Shown in pieces: positions 27,560-34,605 of a DNA stretch of 64,000 nucleotides (the first letter of the stretch is position 1; each line of letters starts with the position of its first letter). The translations under genes were made by a program, and so were the position numbers. Under the pieces are notes generated by a model. The model searched no databases, was not told where the DNA came from, and saw only the letters and a list, made by a program, of their open reading frames with translations. Where the stretch lies: positions 1 to 64,000 of the forward strand of contig WRIV01000008.1 in assembly GCA_009782555.1 (NCBI GenBank), given 5' to 3'. The DNA is from Treponema sp. (lineage in GTDB: Bacteria; Spirochaetota; Spirochaetia; Treponematales; Breznakiellaceae).

Positions 27560-28837
27560 ATGAAAACAACCCTTACCAATGACAAAATTGAAAACATGTA
27601 TGCCGCTGCCAAGGAAGCCTATGCCGCCCTGGGAGTTTCTTCTGACAGGGCGATCAGGGACACTTTGGCCATACCCCTTTCGATCCACTGCTGGCAGGGA
27701 GACGATGTGGTGGGTTTTGAAGGAGCCGGAGCCTTGTCGGGAGGAGGTATCCTTACCACGGGGAATTATCCTGGCCGGGCCCGAAATGGCAATGAACTCC
27801 GGACCGATGCGGAATTTGCTTTTTCCCTGATACCGGGGAAAAAGCGTTTTAGCATTCACTCATTTTATGCCGAAGTAAACGGCAAAAAAACGGGCCGCGA
27901 CAAAATTGAGCCGGAACATTTTGCCGGCTGGATGAACTGGTCCAAAAAGAAAAAAATCCCCCTGGATTTTAACCCCTCTTTTTTTGCCCATCCCATGGCC
28001 GATTCGGGTTACACCCTTGCCAGCGCCGATCCAAAGATACGGAAATTTTGGCTTGATCATATCAAGGCATGCCGCCGTATCGCCAGTGCCTTTGGTGAAA
28101 ACCAGGGGAGTCCTGCCGTAAACAATATCTGGCTTGCCGACGGTTCCAAGGATTACCCTGCCGACAGACTTTCTCCCAGGGAGCGTCTCCGGGATGCCCT
28201 GGACGAGGCTCTTTCGGTAAAACTTTCCCCTGGAACAATCACCGACACGGTGGAGTCCAAGCTATTCGGCATAGGCAGCGAAGCGTATGTGGTGGGCTCC
28301 CATGAATTTTACATGGGTTATGCAGCGCAAAAAAAGATCAATGTCTGTCTTGATACGGGACATTTTCACCCCACCGAAACCATCGCCGACAAGATCAGCG
28401 CCATGTTGCTTTTTATACCGGGGCTTTTAATTCACTTTAGCCGGGGTCTCCGCTGGGATTCGGATCATGTGGCAACTTTCTCCGATGAGATGCGGTCCGC
28501 CTGCCAGGAGATCAAGCGGACCGGTGCAATCAACAGGATTGATTTTGCCCTGGATTATTTTGACGCTTCGATAAACCGTATCGCCGCCTGGACTATCGGC
28601 GCCCGGAGTCTCCGCAAGGGCCTGCTGGAAGCGCATCTGGAGCCGGCCAGGCTTCTGGTGGAAGCAGAAAAGAAAGGGAAAAACCATGAGCGGCTTGCCC
28701 TGCTGGAAGAATGCAAGACACTTCCCTTTTCTGCTGTGTGGGACAAACTGTGCCTGAATGCGGGAGCGCCGGTAAGTACCGCCTGGATGGATGAAGTAAA
28801 TAAGTACGAAGAAAAGGTCTTATGCAAACGCCGATAG
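27560..28837 (+). CDS. rhaI: L-rhamnose isomerase (RhaI type)
   Basis: 425 residues; converts L-rhamnose to L-rhamnulose. It belongs to the Pseudomonas stutzeri-type isomerases with a TIM barrel: IPLSIHCWQGDDVVGFE, RFSIHSFYAE, IPLDFNPSFFAHPMADSGYTLA, NIWLADGSKDYPADR, KLFGIGSEAYVVGSHEFYMGYA and CLDTGHFHPTETIADK, whose Glu, Asp and His residues bind two metals. Good ribosome site (GAGGGAAG). Last gene of the operon; its stop codon directly abuts the stop of the convergent cyclase gene. Confidence 0.9.
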   Translation: MKTTLTNDKIENMYAAAKEAYAALGVSSDRAIRDTLAIPLSIHCWQGDDVVGFEGAGALSGGGILTTGNYPGRARNGNELRTDAEFAFSLIPGKKRFSIHSFYAEVNGKKTGRDKIEPEHFAGWMNWSKKKKIPLDFNPSFFAHPMADSGYTLASADPKIRKFWLDHIKACRRIASAFGENQGSPAVNNIWLADGSKDYPADRLSPRERLRDALDEALSVKLSPGTITDTVESKLFGIGSEAYVVGSHEFYMGYAAQKKINVCLDTGHFHPTETIADKISAMLLFIPGLLIHFSRGLRWDSDHVATFSDEMRSACQEIKRTGAINRIDFALDYFDASINRIAAWTIGARSLRKGLLEAHLEPARLLVEAEKKGKNHERLALLEECKTLPFSAVWDKLCLNAGAPVSTAWMDEVNKYEEKVLCKRR

Positions 28838-31081
28838 TTATTTGAAAGTCAGGTTATCCACTCCACCGTCCCATTCCTTATCGGATGGAGGAGTTTTAAG
28901 GTATTGTTCACAGCGTTCCATGTACAGCCGGGCTGTCAGGTCATTGTTGTTTTTCAGGTAAATTGTCTTAAAGCCCTCCAGGGCTTTAGAAAAATCCCGG
29001 CCTTCGTAAGCGGGGAATACCGATCCCCAGTTTTTGATCATTTCCAGCACTTCCGCGGATGCGCTTTCCCTTAAATCCAAAAGCTCATAAAGCCGTACCG
29101 GGGTGCTAATACCTACTACCCGGACCCGGCTAAGGGGTCTTGATACAAATTCATCATCTCCAATTTTTTCTTTCGTGTATTCACTAAAAAGTATTCCTCC
29201 GGTATCGTATTGTTTGTTTACCCCCTCAAGGCGGGCGGCCAGATTAACCGCATTTCCCATAATGGTATAGTTCATCTTGCTGGGAGTACCCATGTTACCT
29301 ACCACCATTTCTCCGGAGTTAATTCCTATCCGGGTGTAAAGGGGGTGATCCCCCCGAATCGCTTTTTTTTCTATCAACTCGTTCAACACAGGGTAAAAGC
29401 GGCCCTGTTTATCCATAATCCGGCTGGTCATAGCGTCCTCCGCTTTCTTCATTTGTACCGCCGAACGGCATGCCAGAGCTGCGTGGCGTTCCGTGGGGAT
29501 GGGGGCGCCGAAGAAGGCGATAATGGCATCGCCTTCAAATTTGTCTATGGTACCTTGATTAGCCAGAACGATATTGCTCATTTCTGTCAGGTAGAGGTTG
29601 AGTAAATTAACCAGTTCCCTGGGGCCGTCTTTTCCATAGGTTTTTTGCAATCCTTCGGAGATGGAAGAAAAACGCTGTATGTCGGTAAAGATGGCAGACA
29701 TATCCAGACTCTTGCCTCCCAGTTCAAGGTTTGAAGGATCGGCAATAATTTGATCAATAACAGCGGGGCTTAAGTACTGGCTAAAGGCGGATTTGATAAA
29801 CCGTCTTTGGCTGCCTTCGGTGGCATAGTTGTAAATGGTACAGGTAAGGAAAGAAATCAGGAGAGCTGCCAGGGGCATAACCATGGGGAACCACAGACAA
29901 AATTTGTCGTAGGCGGTTAAAGCCCCGGCCACAATGGCCGCGGCAATTAACAAAGTGCCGCCGATGGTAAATTGCAGCTTGCTGCTAAAAAGGGTCAGTG
30001 CCGTGGTTAAGAGGACAATTACAAAAAGGATTGCCAAGTCCGCCCAGATGGACGTTTCCCTGACAAAGTCGCCGCTAAGAATGTTGTCCAGCATGGTGAT
30101 GTGAATTCCCATGCCGGGGTAGACCGATTCCAGGGGATTGCTGCAAATATCAAATAGTCCCGGCGCGTAAAAACCAAAGAATACATATTTGTCTTTGAAA
30201 TCTTCGGGGAATAATAACGGTTCATCCCCTTTTTCCAGAGCTTCAGCGCTTTGTAAAACAGCCGAAGCCTTGTAAGGCATATAGCGGTTAAGGTCTCCTC
30301 TAAAACGGAGTATGCTCTTTCCCTCTCTGTCTAACGGAATGACGTAGTCATCCCATTCAATCTGCCGTTTTTTTTCGTTGTAAAAAATAGTATTGCCGGA
30401 GCCTGAAACAAGGAGGGATGCGGCGGAAAGACCCGGTACAGCCCTGCCGTCGAAGTTAATAAAAAGCCTTGCCCGGCGGTTAATGCCGTCAGAATCTTCT
30501 GCGTTGGTTACATTTCCCAGGGCACCAGCGGCGGTCTTCAGATCCGGTATGGGGAATTGGGCCCCCAGGCGTCCATCGGTTAATGTATAGCTGGAGATGA
30601 TTGCCTCAAAGCCTTCGGGATTAAAGAGGGGTTTTTGTAAATCATAGGGCCAGGTGTCAGTATTTCCCGTTTGGGTGCTGAAAAATACGGTCTGCACCAC
30701 CCGTCCGTAGTTTTTTTCCGCCTGGGCAAAGACATCGTCATCGGCGCTGAGATAAACGGAAGGTTCGGAGAACAACACGTCGAAGGCCGTCGATTTTGCT
30801 TCTGCTAGATTCATATAATCCACAATATCCGCGTAGGCCTTGCGGGGCCATGGCCAGCCCCAGTCCCGCTCCTGGTTGGCCCAGTCTATGCTGTCCTGAT
30901 CCAGCAGGATCACCACGATGTCATCGGAGGGTTTATAATTGCCGGCAAAGAGTTTAACCCGGAAATCATAGGCTTTAAATTCAAGGTAATCGAAGATGTG
31001 AAAGAAATGCAGCGTCCCAAGACCGGCAAACAAAATGACAATCATCAGGGCGGCGGTTTTGTTCTTTTTATTTTTTTTCAT
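28838..31081 (-). CDS. CHASE2-domain adenylate/guanylate cyclase
   Basis: 747 residues. One N-terminal membrane helix (AALMIVILFAGLGTLHFF), an extracytoplasmic CHASE2 sensor (about 35-335, with DIVVILLDQDSIDW and WPRKAYADIV), three further helices (about 345-430) and a class III cyclase domain (about 470-650). Catalytic residues are intact: metal Asp in IFTDIQRFS and FEGDAIIAFFG, and the transition-state Asn/Arg in GNAVNLAARLE. Product is probably cAMP. It is the last gene of the SH3-M48-M48-cyclase run. The junction upstream carries a 19-bp imperfect direct repeat. Confidence 0.88.
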   Translation of the reverse strand: MKKNKKNKTAALMIVILFAGLGTLHFFHIFDYLEFKAYDFRVKLFAGNYKPSDDIVVILLDQDSIDWANQERDWGWPWPRKAYADIVDYMNLAEAKSTAFDVLFSEPSVYLSADDDVFAQAEKNYGRVVQTVFFSTQTGNTDTWPYDLQKPLFNPEGFEAIISSYTLTDGRLGAQFPIPDLKTAAGALGNVTNAEDSDGINRRARLFINFDGRAVPGLSAASLLVSGSGNTIFYNEKKRQIEWDDYVIPLDREGKSILRFRGDLNRYMPYKASAVLQSAEALEKGDEPLLFPEDFKDKYVFFGFYAPGLFDICSNPLESVYPGMGIHITMLDNILSGDFVRETSIWADLAILFVIVLLTTALTLFSSKLQFTIGGTLLIAAAIVAGALTAYDKFCLWFPMVMPLAALLISFLTCTIYNYATEGSQRRFIKSAFSQYLSPAVIDQIIADPSNLELGGKSLDMSAIFTDIQRFSSISEGLQKTYGKDGPRELVNLLNLYLTEMSNIVLANQGTIDKFEGDAIIAFFGAPIPTERHAALACRSAVQMKKAEDAMTSRIMDKQGRFYPVLNELIEKKAIRGDHPLYTRIGINSGEMVVGNMGTPSKMNYTIMGNAVNLAARLEGVNKQYDTGGILFSEYTKEKIGDDEFVSRPLSRVRVVGISTPVRLYELLDLRESASAEVLEMIKNWGSVFPAYEGRDFSKALEGFKTIYLKNNNDLTARLYMERCEQYLKTPPSDKEWDGGVDNLTFK

Positions 31082-31088
31082 GCATACG

Positions 31089-31131
31089 CCGTCCCCTGGC
31101 GGCGAATTATACCCGTCTCCTAGCGGCGAAT
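31089..31131. repeat. Imperfect direct repeat at the M48/cyclase junction
   Basis: A 19-bp unit at 31089-31107 recurs at 31113-31131 with two mismatches (period 24 bp). The second copy contains the M48 stop codon and the first the purine-rich stretch before the cyclase start, as though the gene boundary had been duplicated. Confidence 0.65.
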
Positions 31132-32016
31132 ATCGGTATACCGTTTGGTTCGGAAAGAACGGGTGTCTTCTACTTTGTATTTGCCAAGATTTTTGTTTAC
31201 ATTGGCGATCCGGGCGTCCGGAGTGGGGTGGGTTTTACCGAAACCTTGCCCGCCCTGCTGTTTCTCTTTTAAAACCTGGAGCATTTCCACAAGCCCCGAT
31301 GGCTGGTATCCCGCAGAAGCCAGCAGTGACAGGGCGGCAGTATCGGCCTCCAGTTCCTGGCTTGAAGAAAAGCCATTTACCACCAGCGTGGTGATCACTT
31401 CGTTTACCGAGTCTCCCATAATACCGGCCAGTTCCTTGGTATTTCCGCTGTCACCGATCCCGGCCAAAGCTCCCGATATTGCCGCATTGACATACCGGGC
31501 GTTACGGATGGATGTCAGAGCGTGGCGAAGCTGAATGTGGGCAATTTCATGGGCAATTACCGCTGCCAGAGCGTCTTCGCTGGAAGCGCAGGCGATAAGT
31601 CCCCGGGTAACAAAAATATGTCCTCCGGGGGTGGCAAACGCGTTGATCTCATCGGTATCCAGGATAGCTACATGGTAGCCATTGTATAGATCCGGTTTTG
31701 GCGAATTGATTACAATGGTATAGCAAATTTTGTTCAGGTAGTTTTGAAGGGCCGCATTATTGTATATTTTGTACGTTCCTGCGATATTGGCCGCCACTGC
31801 CCGGCCCAAATAGTATTCGTTTTCCGGAGTCAGGTTATTCGCCGCCCGGGCGGCATCGGCGGCAGATGCCACGGCTATGGCACGATCGACTTTGTCACCG
31901 TCAATGCCAAGGGCGCCCGCTGCAGATCTGGCGGCGTCTCCCAGTCTTCCAAATTGTGAATAAGCGGATGAAAACCCGGTAAACAACAAAATCATAATGA
32001 CTAAAATTCTTTTCAT
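31120..32016 (-). CDS. M48-family metalloprotease, copy 1
   Basis: 298 residues with a secretion signal (ILVIMILLFTGFSSAYSQ). The zinc site is HEIAHIQLRHAL with the third ligand Glu in SSQELEADTAAL, the standard gluzincin pattern of the BepA/LoiP-like group. It lacks the TPR part of BepA. Probably a periplasmic protease in envelope quality control. It is closely related to the next gene upstream, with long identical stretches, so this is a tandem duplication. Ribosome site AAGGAG is clear. About 38 bp separate it from the cyclase gene downstream. Confidence 0.87.
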   Translation of the reverse strand: MKRILVIMILLFTGFSSAYSQFGRLGDAARSAAGALGIDGDKVDRAIAVASAADAARAANNLTPENEYYLGRAVAANIAGTYKIYNNAALQNYLNKICYTIVINSPKPDLYNGYHVAILDTDEINAFATPGGHIFVTRGLIACASSEDALAAVIAHEIAHIQLRHALTSIRNARYVNAAISGALAGIGDSGNTKELAGIMGDSVNEVITTLVVNGFSSSQELEADTAALSLLASAGYQPSGLVEMLQVLKEKQQGGQGFGKTHPTPDARIANVNKNLGKYKVEDTRSFRTKRYTDIRR

Positions 32017-32042
32017 TTTTCTTCTCCTTAATATATCCCCTG

Positions 32043-32921
32043 TTAGCGGAGAATAGCTTTGTATCGTTTATCCCGGTAGGAGCGGGTGTCTGCCACTTTG
32101 TACTTTCCAAGATACCTTCTCACATTGGCGATCCGGACGTCCGGAGTGGGGTGGGTTTTACCGAAACCTTGCCCGCCCTGCTGTTTCTCTTTTAAAACAT
32201 CGAGCATTTCCACAAGCCCCGATGGCTGATATCCCGCAGAAGCCAGCAATTCCAGGGCGGTAATATCGGCCTCCAATTCCTGATTTGAAGAAAAACCGTT
32301 TACCACCATTGTGGTAATCATCTCATTTACCGAATCCTTCATGATGCTGGTTTTCTCTTTGGTAGTCCCTCCGATACTTTCGCCGACCCCTGTCAAAATT
32401 CCAGAAATAGCCGCATTGACATACCGGGCGTTTCGGATAGAAGTCAGAGCATGGCGAAGCTGGATGTGGGCGACTTCGTGGGCAATTACCGACGCCAGAG
32501 CGTCTTCGCTGGAAGCACAGGCGATAAGCCCCCGGGTAACAAAAATATGCCCGCCGGGGGTGGCAAAGGCATTGATCTCATTGGTATTAAGGATCGCCAC
32601 ATGGTAGCCATTGTAGATATTCGGCTTGGGTGAGTTAATCGTGATGGTACTGCAAATTTTGTTTAAGTAATTTTGAAGGGCCGCGTTATTGTAGAGGGGG
32701 TATGTACCTGCGATATTGGCGGCCACGGCCCGGCCCAGATAGTATTCATCTGCTGGAGTCAGAGAATTTGCCGCCTTAATGGCATCGGAGGCGGTTACCC
32801 AGCCTGTTTTAGCTGCTCCTGCGATCCTGGCCGGTCCTTCGGTGATTTTGCCCAGTGATTCACAGGTAAGGAGACTGAATAAAAATACAGGGACTCCCAG
32901 CAAAAGAATGATTTTTTTCAT
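32043..32921 (-). CDS. M48-family metalloprotease, copy 2 (lipoprotein)
   Basis: 292 residues. Signal with lipobox LLTC, so predicted to be lipid-anchored, in contrast with its tandem paralogue, which has a plain signal sequence. Zinc site HEVAHIQLRHAL and SNQELEADITAL. The middle and C-terminal regions (YYLGRAVAANIAGTY, GGHIFVTRGLIACASSEDAL, GKTHPTPDVRIANV) are nearly the same as in copy 1, while the N-termini differ, which suggests that the two copies act at different places in the envelope. Confidence 0.87.
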   Translation of the reverse strand: MKKIILLLGVPVFLFSLLTCESLGKITEGPARIAGAAKTGWVTASDAIKAANSLTPADEYYLGRAVAANIAGTYPLYNNAALQNYLNKICSTITINSPKPNIYNGYHVAILNTNEINAFATPGGHIFVTRGLIACASSEDALASVIAHEVAHIQLRHALTSIRNARYVNAAISGILTGVGESIGGTTKEKTSIMKDSVNEMITTMVVNGFSSNQELEADITALELLASAGYQPSGLVEMLDVLKEKQQGGQGFGKTHPTPDVRIANVRRYLGKYKVADTRSYRDKRYKAILR

Positions 32922-32937
32922 TCTGTTCCTTCTCTGG

Positions 32938-33402
32938 CTATTCCCCTTTTGCCAGACGCCCTTCTTCTATAAAGGCAAGCAGTTCTCTTTGGGCAATGGA
33001 TACCCTTTCCATGGCGTCCACCGCAGCATAATTAATCTTTCCCCCGTCTTTCTTGTACTCCGATTCCACTGAGGGGGAAAACCCTTTTCCTGCCAGGGCA
33101 ATTTCCCTGGCCGAGGCATTGGCGCTTCCCTGAGCAGCCATCCGTTTGCTGGTTAAACTGGCGGATGCAATCCAGCCGGTTTTATTGCCCGCCGTGGTAC
33201 GTACCTGGACCCATTTTCCATTTACCGCTAGGACTTTGACCTCGTCGGTGTACTTTACCGTACCGGTGGTGGAGGCAAAAAACCCGGTGGACGATTTTAG
33301 TTCGGCGGACTGGACGCTTACATAAAGGGTATCCCCCGCCTTTTGAGCAAAAAGCCCCGCCGCACTCAGGCAAAACAGAACAATGAATATCATTTGCTTC
33401 AT
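32938..33402 (-). CDS. Secreted SH3-domain protein
   Basis: 154 residues. Signal peptide (MIFIVLFCLSAAGLFAQ) then an SH3_3 domain (about 25-85: TLYVSVQSAELKSSTGFFAS...VKVLAVNGKWVQVRTTAGNKTGWIASASL). The C-terminal part has ALAGKGFSPSVESEYKK and a helix with DAMERVSIAQRELLAFIEEGRL, like the tail of SH3 proteins that accompany M48 proteases. It heads the four-gene unit, with CGGAGG 9 nt before the ATG, and probably binds cell wall or the protease substrates. Function is not known. Confidence 0.75.
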   Translation of the reverse strand: MKQMIFIVLFCLSAAGLFAQKAGDTLYVSVQSAELKSSTGFFASTTGTVKYTDEVKVLAVNGKWVQVRTTAGNKTGWIASASLTSKRMAAQGSANASAREIALAGKGFSPSVESEYKKDGGKINYAAVDAMERVSIAQRELLAFIEEGRLAKGE

Positions 33403-33711
33403 AGGATATACCTCCGGAAATTGTCTTTCCTAAATGTACCATACATTAAATTATTTCGAAAGTCCTGGAAACGATAAATTTGCTCAAAATCCACCGGCTA
33501 ACGTCACGCTTGTTGAATCGCATCATTTTGATACACTTATAAGGCCAAAATCGTCCATTTTGGGGAATTTTGACTTTCAAGGTTGTTTTTTGCGCAAAAT
33601 TTGATTTTTTTATTTTATACAAAGGCCCGGAGGTCCGTAGGTTTAAGATTTTTTTGTAAATTTTGAGCTATTTTCTGTGTTTTTATGCCCCGGTGAGAAT
33701 ATGGGGAATTA
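33403..33711. other. AT-rich spacer upstream of hsp20
   Basis: About 450 bp lie between the SH3 gene and hsp20. This first part contains no credible gene. It is AT-rich, with a 7-bp inverted repeat CCAAAAT/ATTTTGG at 33545-33563 and AATGTA/TACATT at 33433-33447 (in the region where the minus-strand promoter should lie). I recognised no known small RNA or riboswitch. Confidence 0.5.
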
Positions 33712-33743
33712 TTTTCAGGAAAAACAATCGTTTTTCCTGAAAA
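33712..33743. promoter_or_regulatory. 14-bp perfect inverted repeat, candidate activator site for hsp20
   Basis: TTTTCAGGAAAAAC (33712-33725), AATC, GTTTTTCCTGAAAA (33730-33743). The centre lies about 70 bp upstream of the predicted sigma54 start site. The repeat is followed by no T tract on either strand, so it is more likely a protein-binding site than a terminator. Confidence 0.6.
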
Positions 33744-33773
33744 ATATACAGATCCTTTGTCTTCCCGGTGAAC

Positions 33774-33790
33774 TTGGCATAATTCTTGCT
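33774..33790 (+). promoter_or_regulatory. Sigma54 (RpoN) promoter of hsp20
   Basis: TTGGCATAATTCTTGCT matches the sigma54 consensus TTGGCAYRNNNNTTGCW at every position; the GG at 33776-33777 and GC at 33788-33789 have the required 12-bp spacing. Start of transcription is expected near 33801, giving a leader of about 54 nt with TGGAGG before the ATG. Confidence 0.75.
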
Positions 33791-33854
33791 TGATTATAAG
33801 CAGGAAACTTCGTATGAAGATCCAAAAACAAGTAATAATGTTTGGAGGTTTATT

Positions 33855-34283
33855 ATGAAAACTGTATCCCTTTACCGGCCCATGGATGTGATGGATCACC
33901 TGCTGGAATCGTTCTTTGATTCTTCCCTGGTTCCCTTTCGGGGCAATCCGGTTCTGAGCAAACTCCCCCTGGTGGATGTTCAGGAAACCGCCGATGCCTA
34001 TCTTGTGGAAGCGGAACTGCCAGGTTTTGATGAAAAACAGATCAAAGTACAGATGGAAGGAGGCAAACTTACCATCGAATCCGCCAGGGATGAGGAAAAA
34101 AAGGAAGAAAAGAATTTTCTTATCCGGGAGCGCCGGAATGTTTCCTTTTGCCGGTCCTTTACTCTGCCGGAAAATGCAGACACTGAAACGGTATCAGCGG
34201 TTTTTAAGAACGGGGTCCTTTTGCTGGAAATAAAAAAAAGGACCGAAAACGCACGGCGGCTGATCGAGATTAATGCCCAGTAA
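33855..34283 (+). CDS. Small heat-shock protein, Hsp20/alpha-crystallin family
   Basis: 142 residues. The alpha-crystallin domain runs from about 40 to 130: LPLVDVQETADAYLVEAELPGFDEKQIKVQMEGGKL, RRNVSFCRSFTLPENADTETVSAVFKNGVLLLEI, ending before a C-terminal R-R-L-I-E-I tail, which supplies the I-x-I-type motif. ATP-independent holdase in the cytoplasm. Ribosome site TGGAGG at 33843-33848, ATG 33855. It is a single-gene unit: sigma54 promoter in front and terminator behind. No CIRCE element was found. Confidence 0.92.
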   Translation: MKTVSLYRPMDVMDHLLESFFDSSLVPFRGNPVLSKLPLVDVQETADAYLVEAELPGFDEKQIKVQMEGGKLTIESARDEEKKEEKNFLIRERRNVSFCRSFTLPENADTETVSAVFKNGVLLLEIKKRTENARRLIEINAQ

Positions 34284-34297
34284 GTGATTGGATTTAC

Positions 34298-34330
34298 AAA
34301 AAAGGCTGCCCGAATCCGGCAGCCTTTTTT
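34298..34330 (+). terminator. Terminator after hsp20
   Basis: AAAAAAGGCTGCC (34298-34310) pairs perfectly with GGCAGCCTTTTTT (34318-34330) around a 7-nt loop; it can work in both directions. Confidence 0.92.
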
Positions 34331-34431
34331 GTATTAAATATTCCCGCCCCTTCATTATCAAAAAGCGATTTTCCCGCCATTGCGAAAGGCCTCTTCTTTC
34401 AGCAGCCCCTGCACCGAATCCAAGGTTCAAG

Positions 34432-34463
34432 CCGGAATTGGAATATTCCGGAACTGGAATATT
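34432..34463. repeat. Two tandem 16-bp units between hsp20 and uvrB
   Basis: CCGGAATTGGAATATT (34432-34447) is followed directly by CCGGAACTGGAATATT (34448-34463), one mismatch. The junction makes a GGAATATTCC palindrome. The rest of the 34331-34574 spacer shows no gene that I can support. Confidence 0.65.
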
Positions 34464-34574
34464 AATATTATTATAGAACATTTACACCAGGGTGAATAGG
34501 AAAAGCATGTATTACCGGCAGCAGCAGAAACAGTTTGGTATAAAAATTTCTCATACTTCCCCCTCGTTTCATTA

Positions 34575-34589
34575 TATCATACTATGATA
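34575..34589. promoter_or_regulatory. 15-bp perfect palindrome before uvrB, candidate operator
   Basis: TATCATA C TATGATA lies 16 bp before the uvrB GTG and just ahead of its ribosome site. uvrB is an SOS gene in many bacteria and lexA is in this window, so a LexA-type operator is possible, but no matching palindrome is seen at lexA. Confidence 0.45.
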
Positions 34590-34605
34590 ATGCGGAGGTG
34601 TTTTT

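Noticed and set aside
33403-33855. CIRCE element for hsp20
   Set aside because: No TTAGCACTC-N9-GAGTGCTAA or near match in the spacer; the inverted repeat present has a different sequence.
34288-34481. Short open frames in the hsp20-uvrB spacer as small genes
   Set aside because: They overlap the terminator hairpin and the tandem repeat and have no ribosome site.
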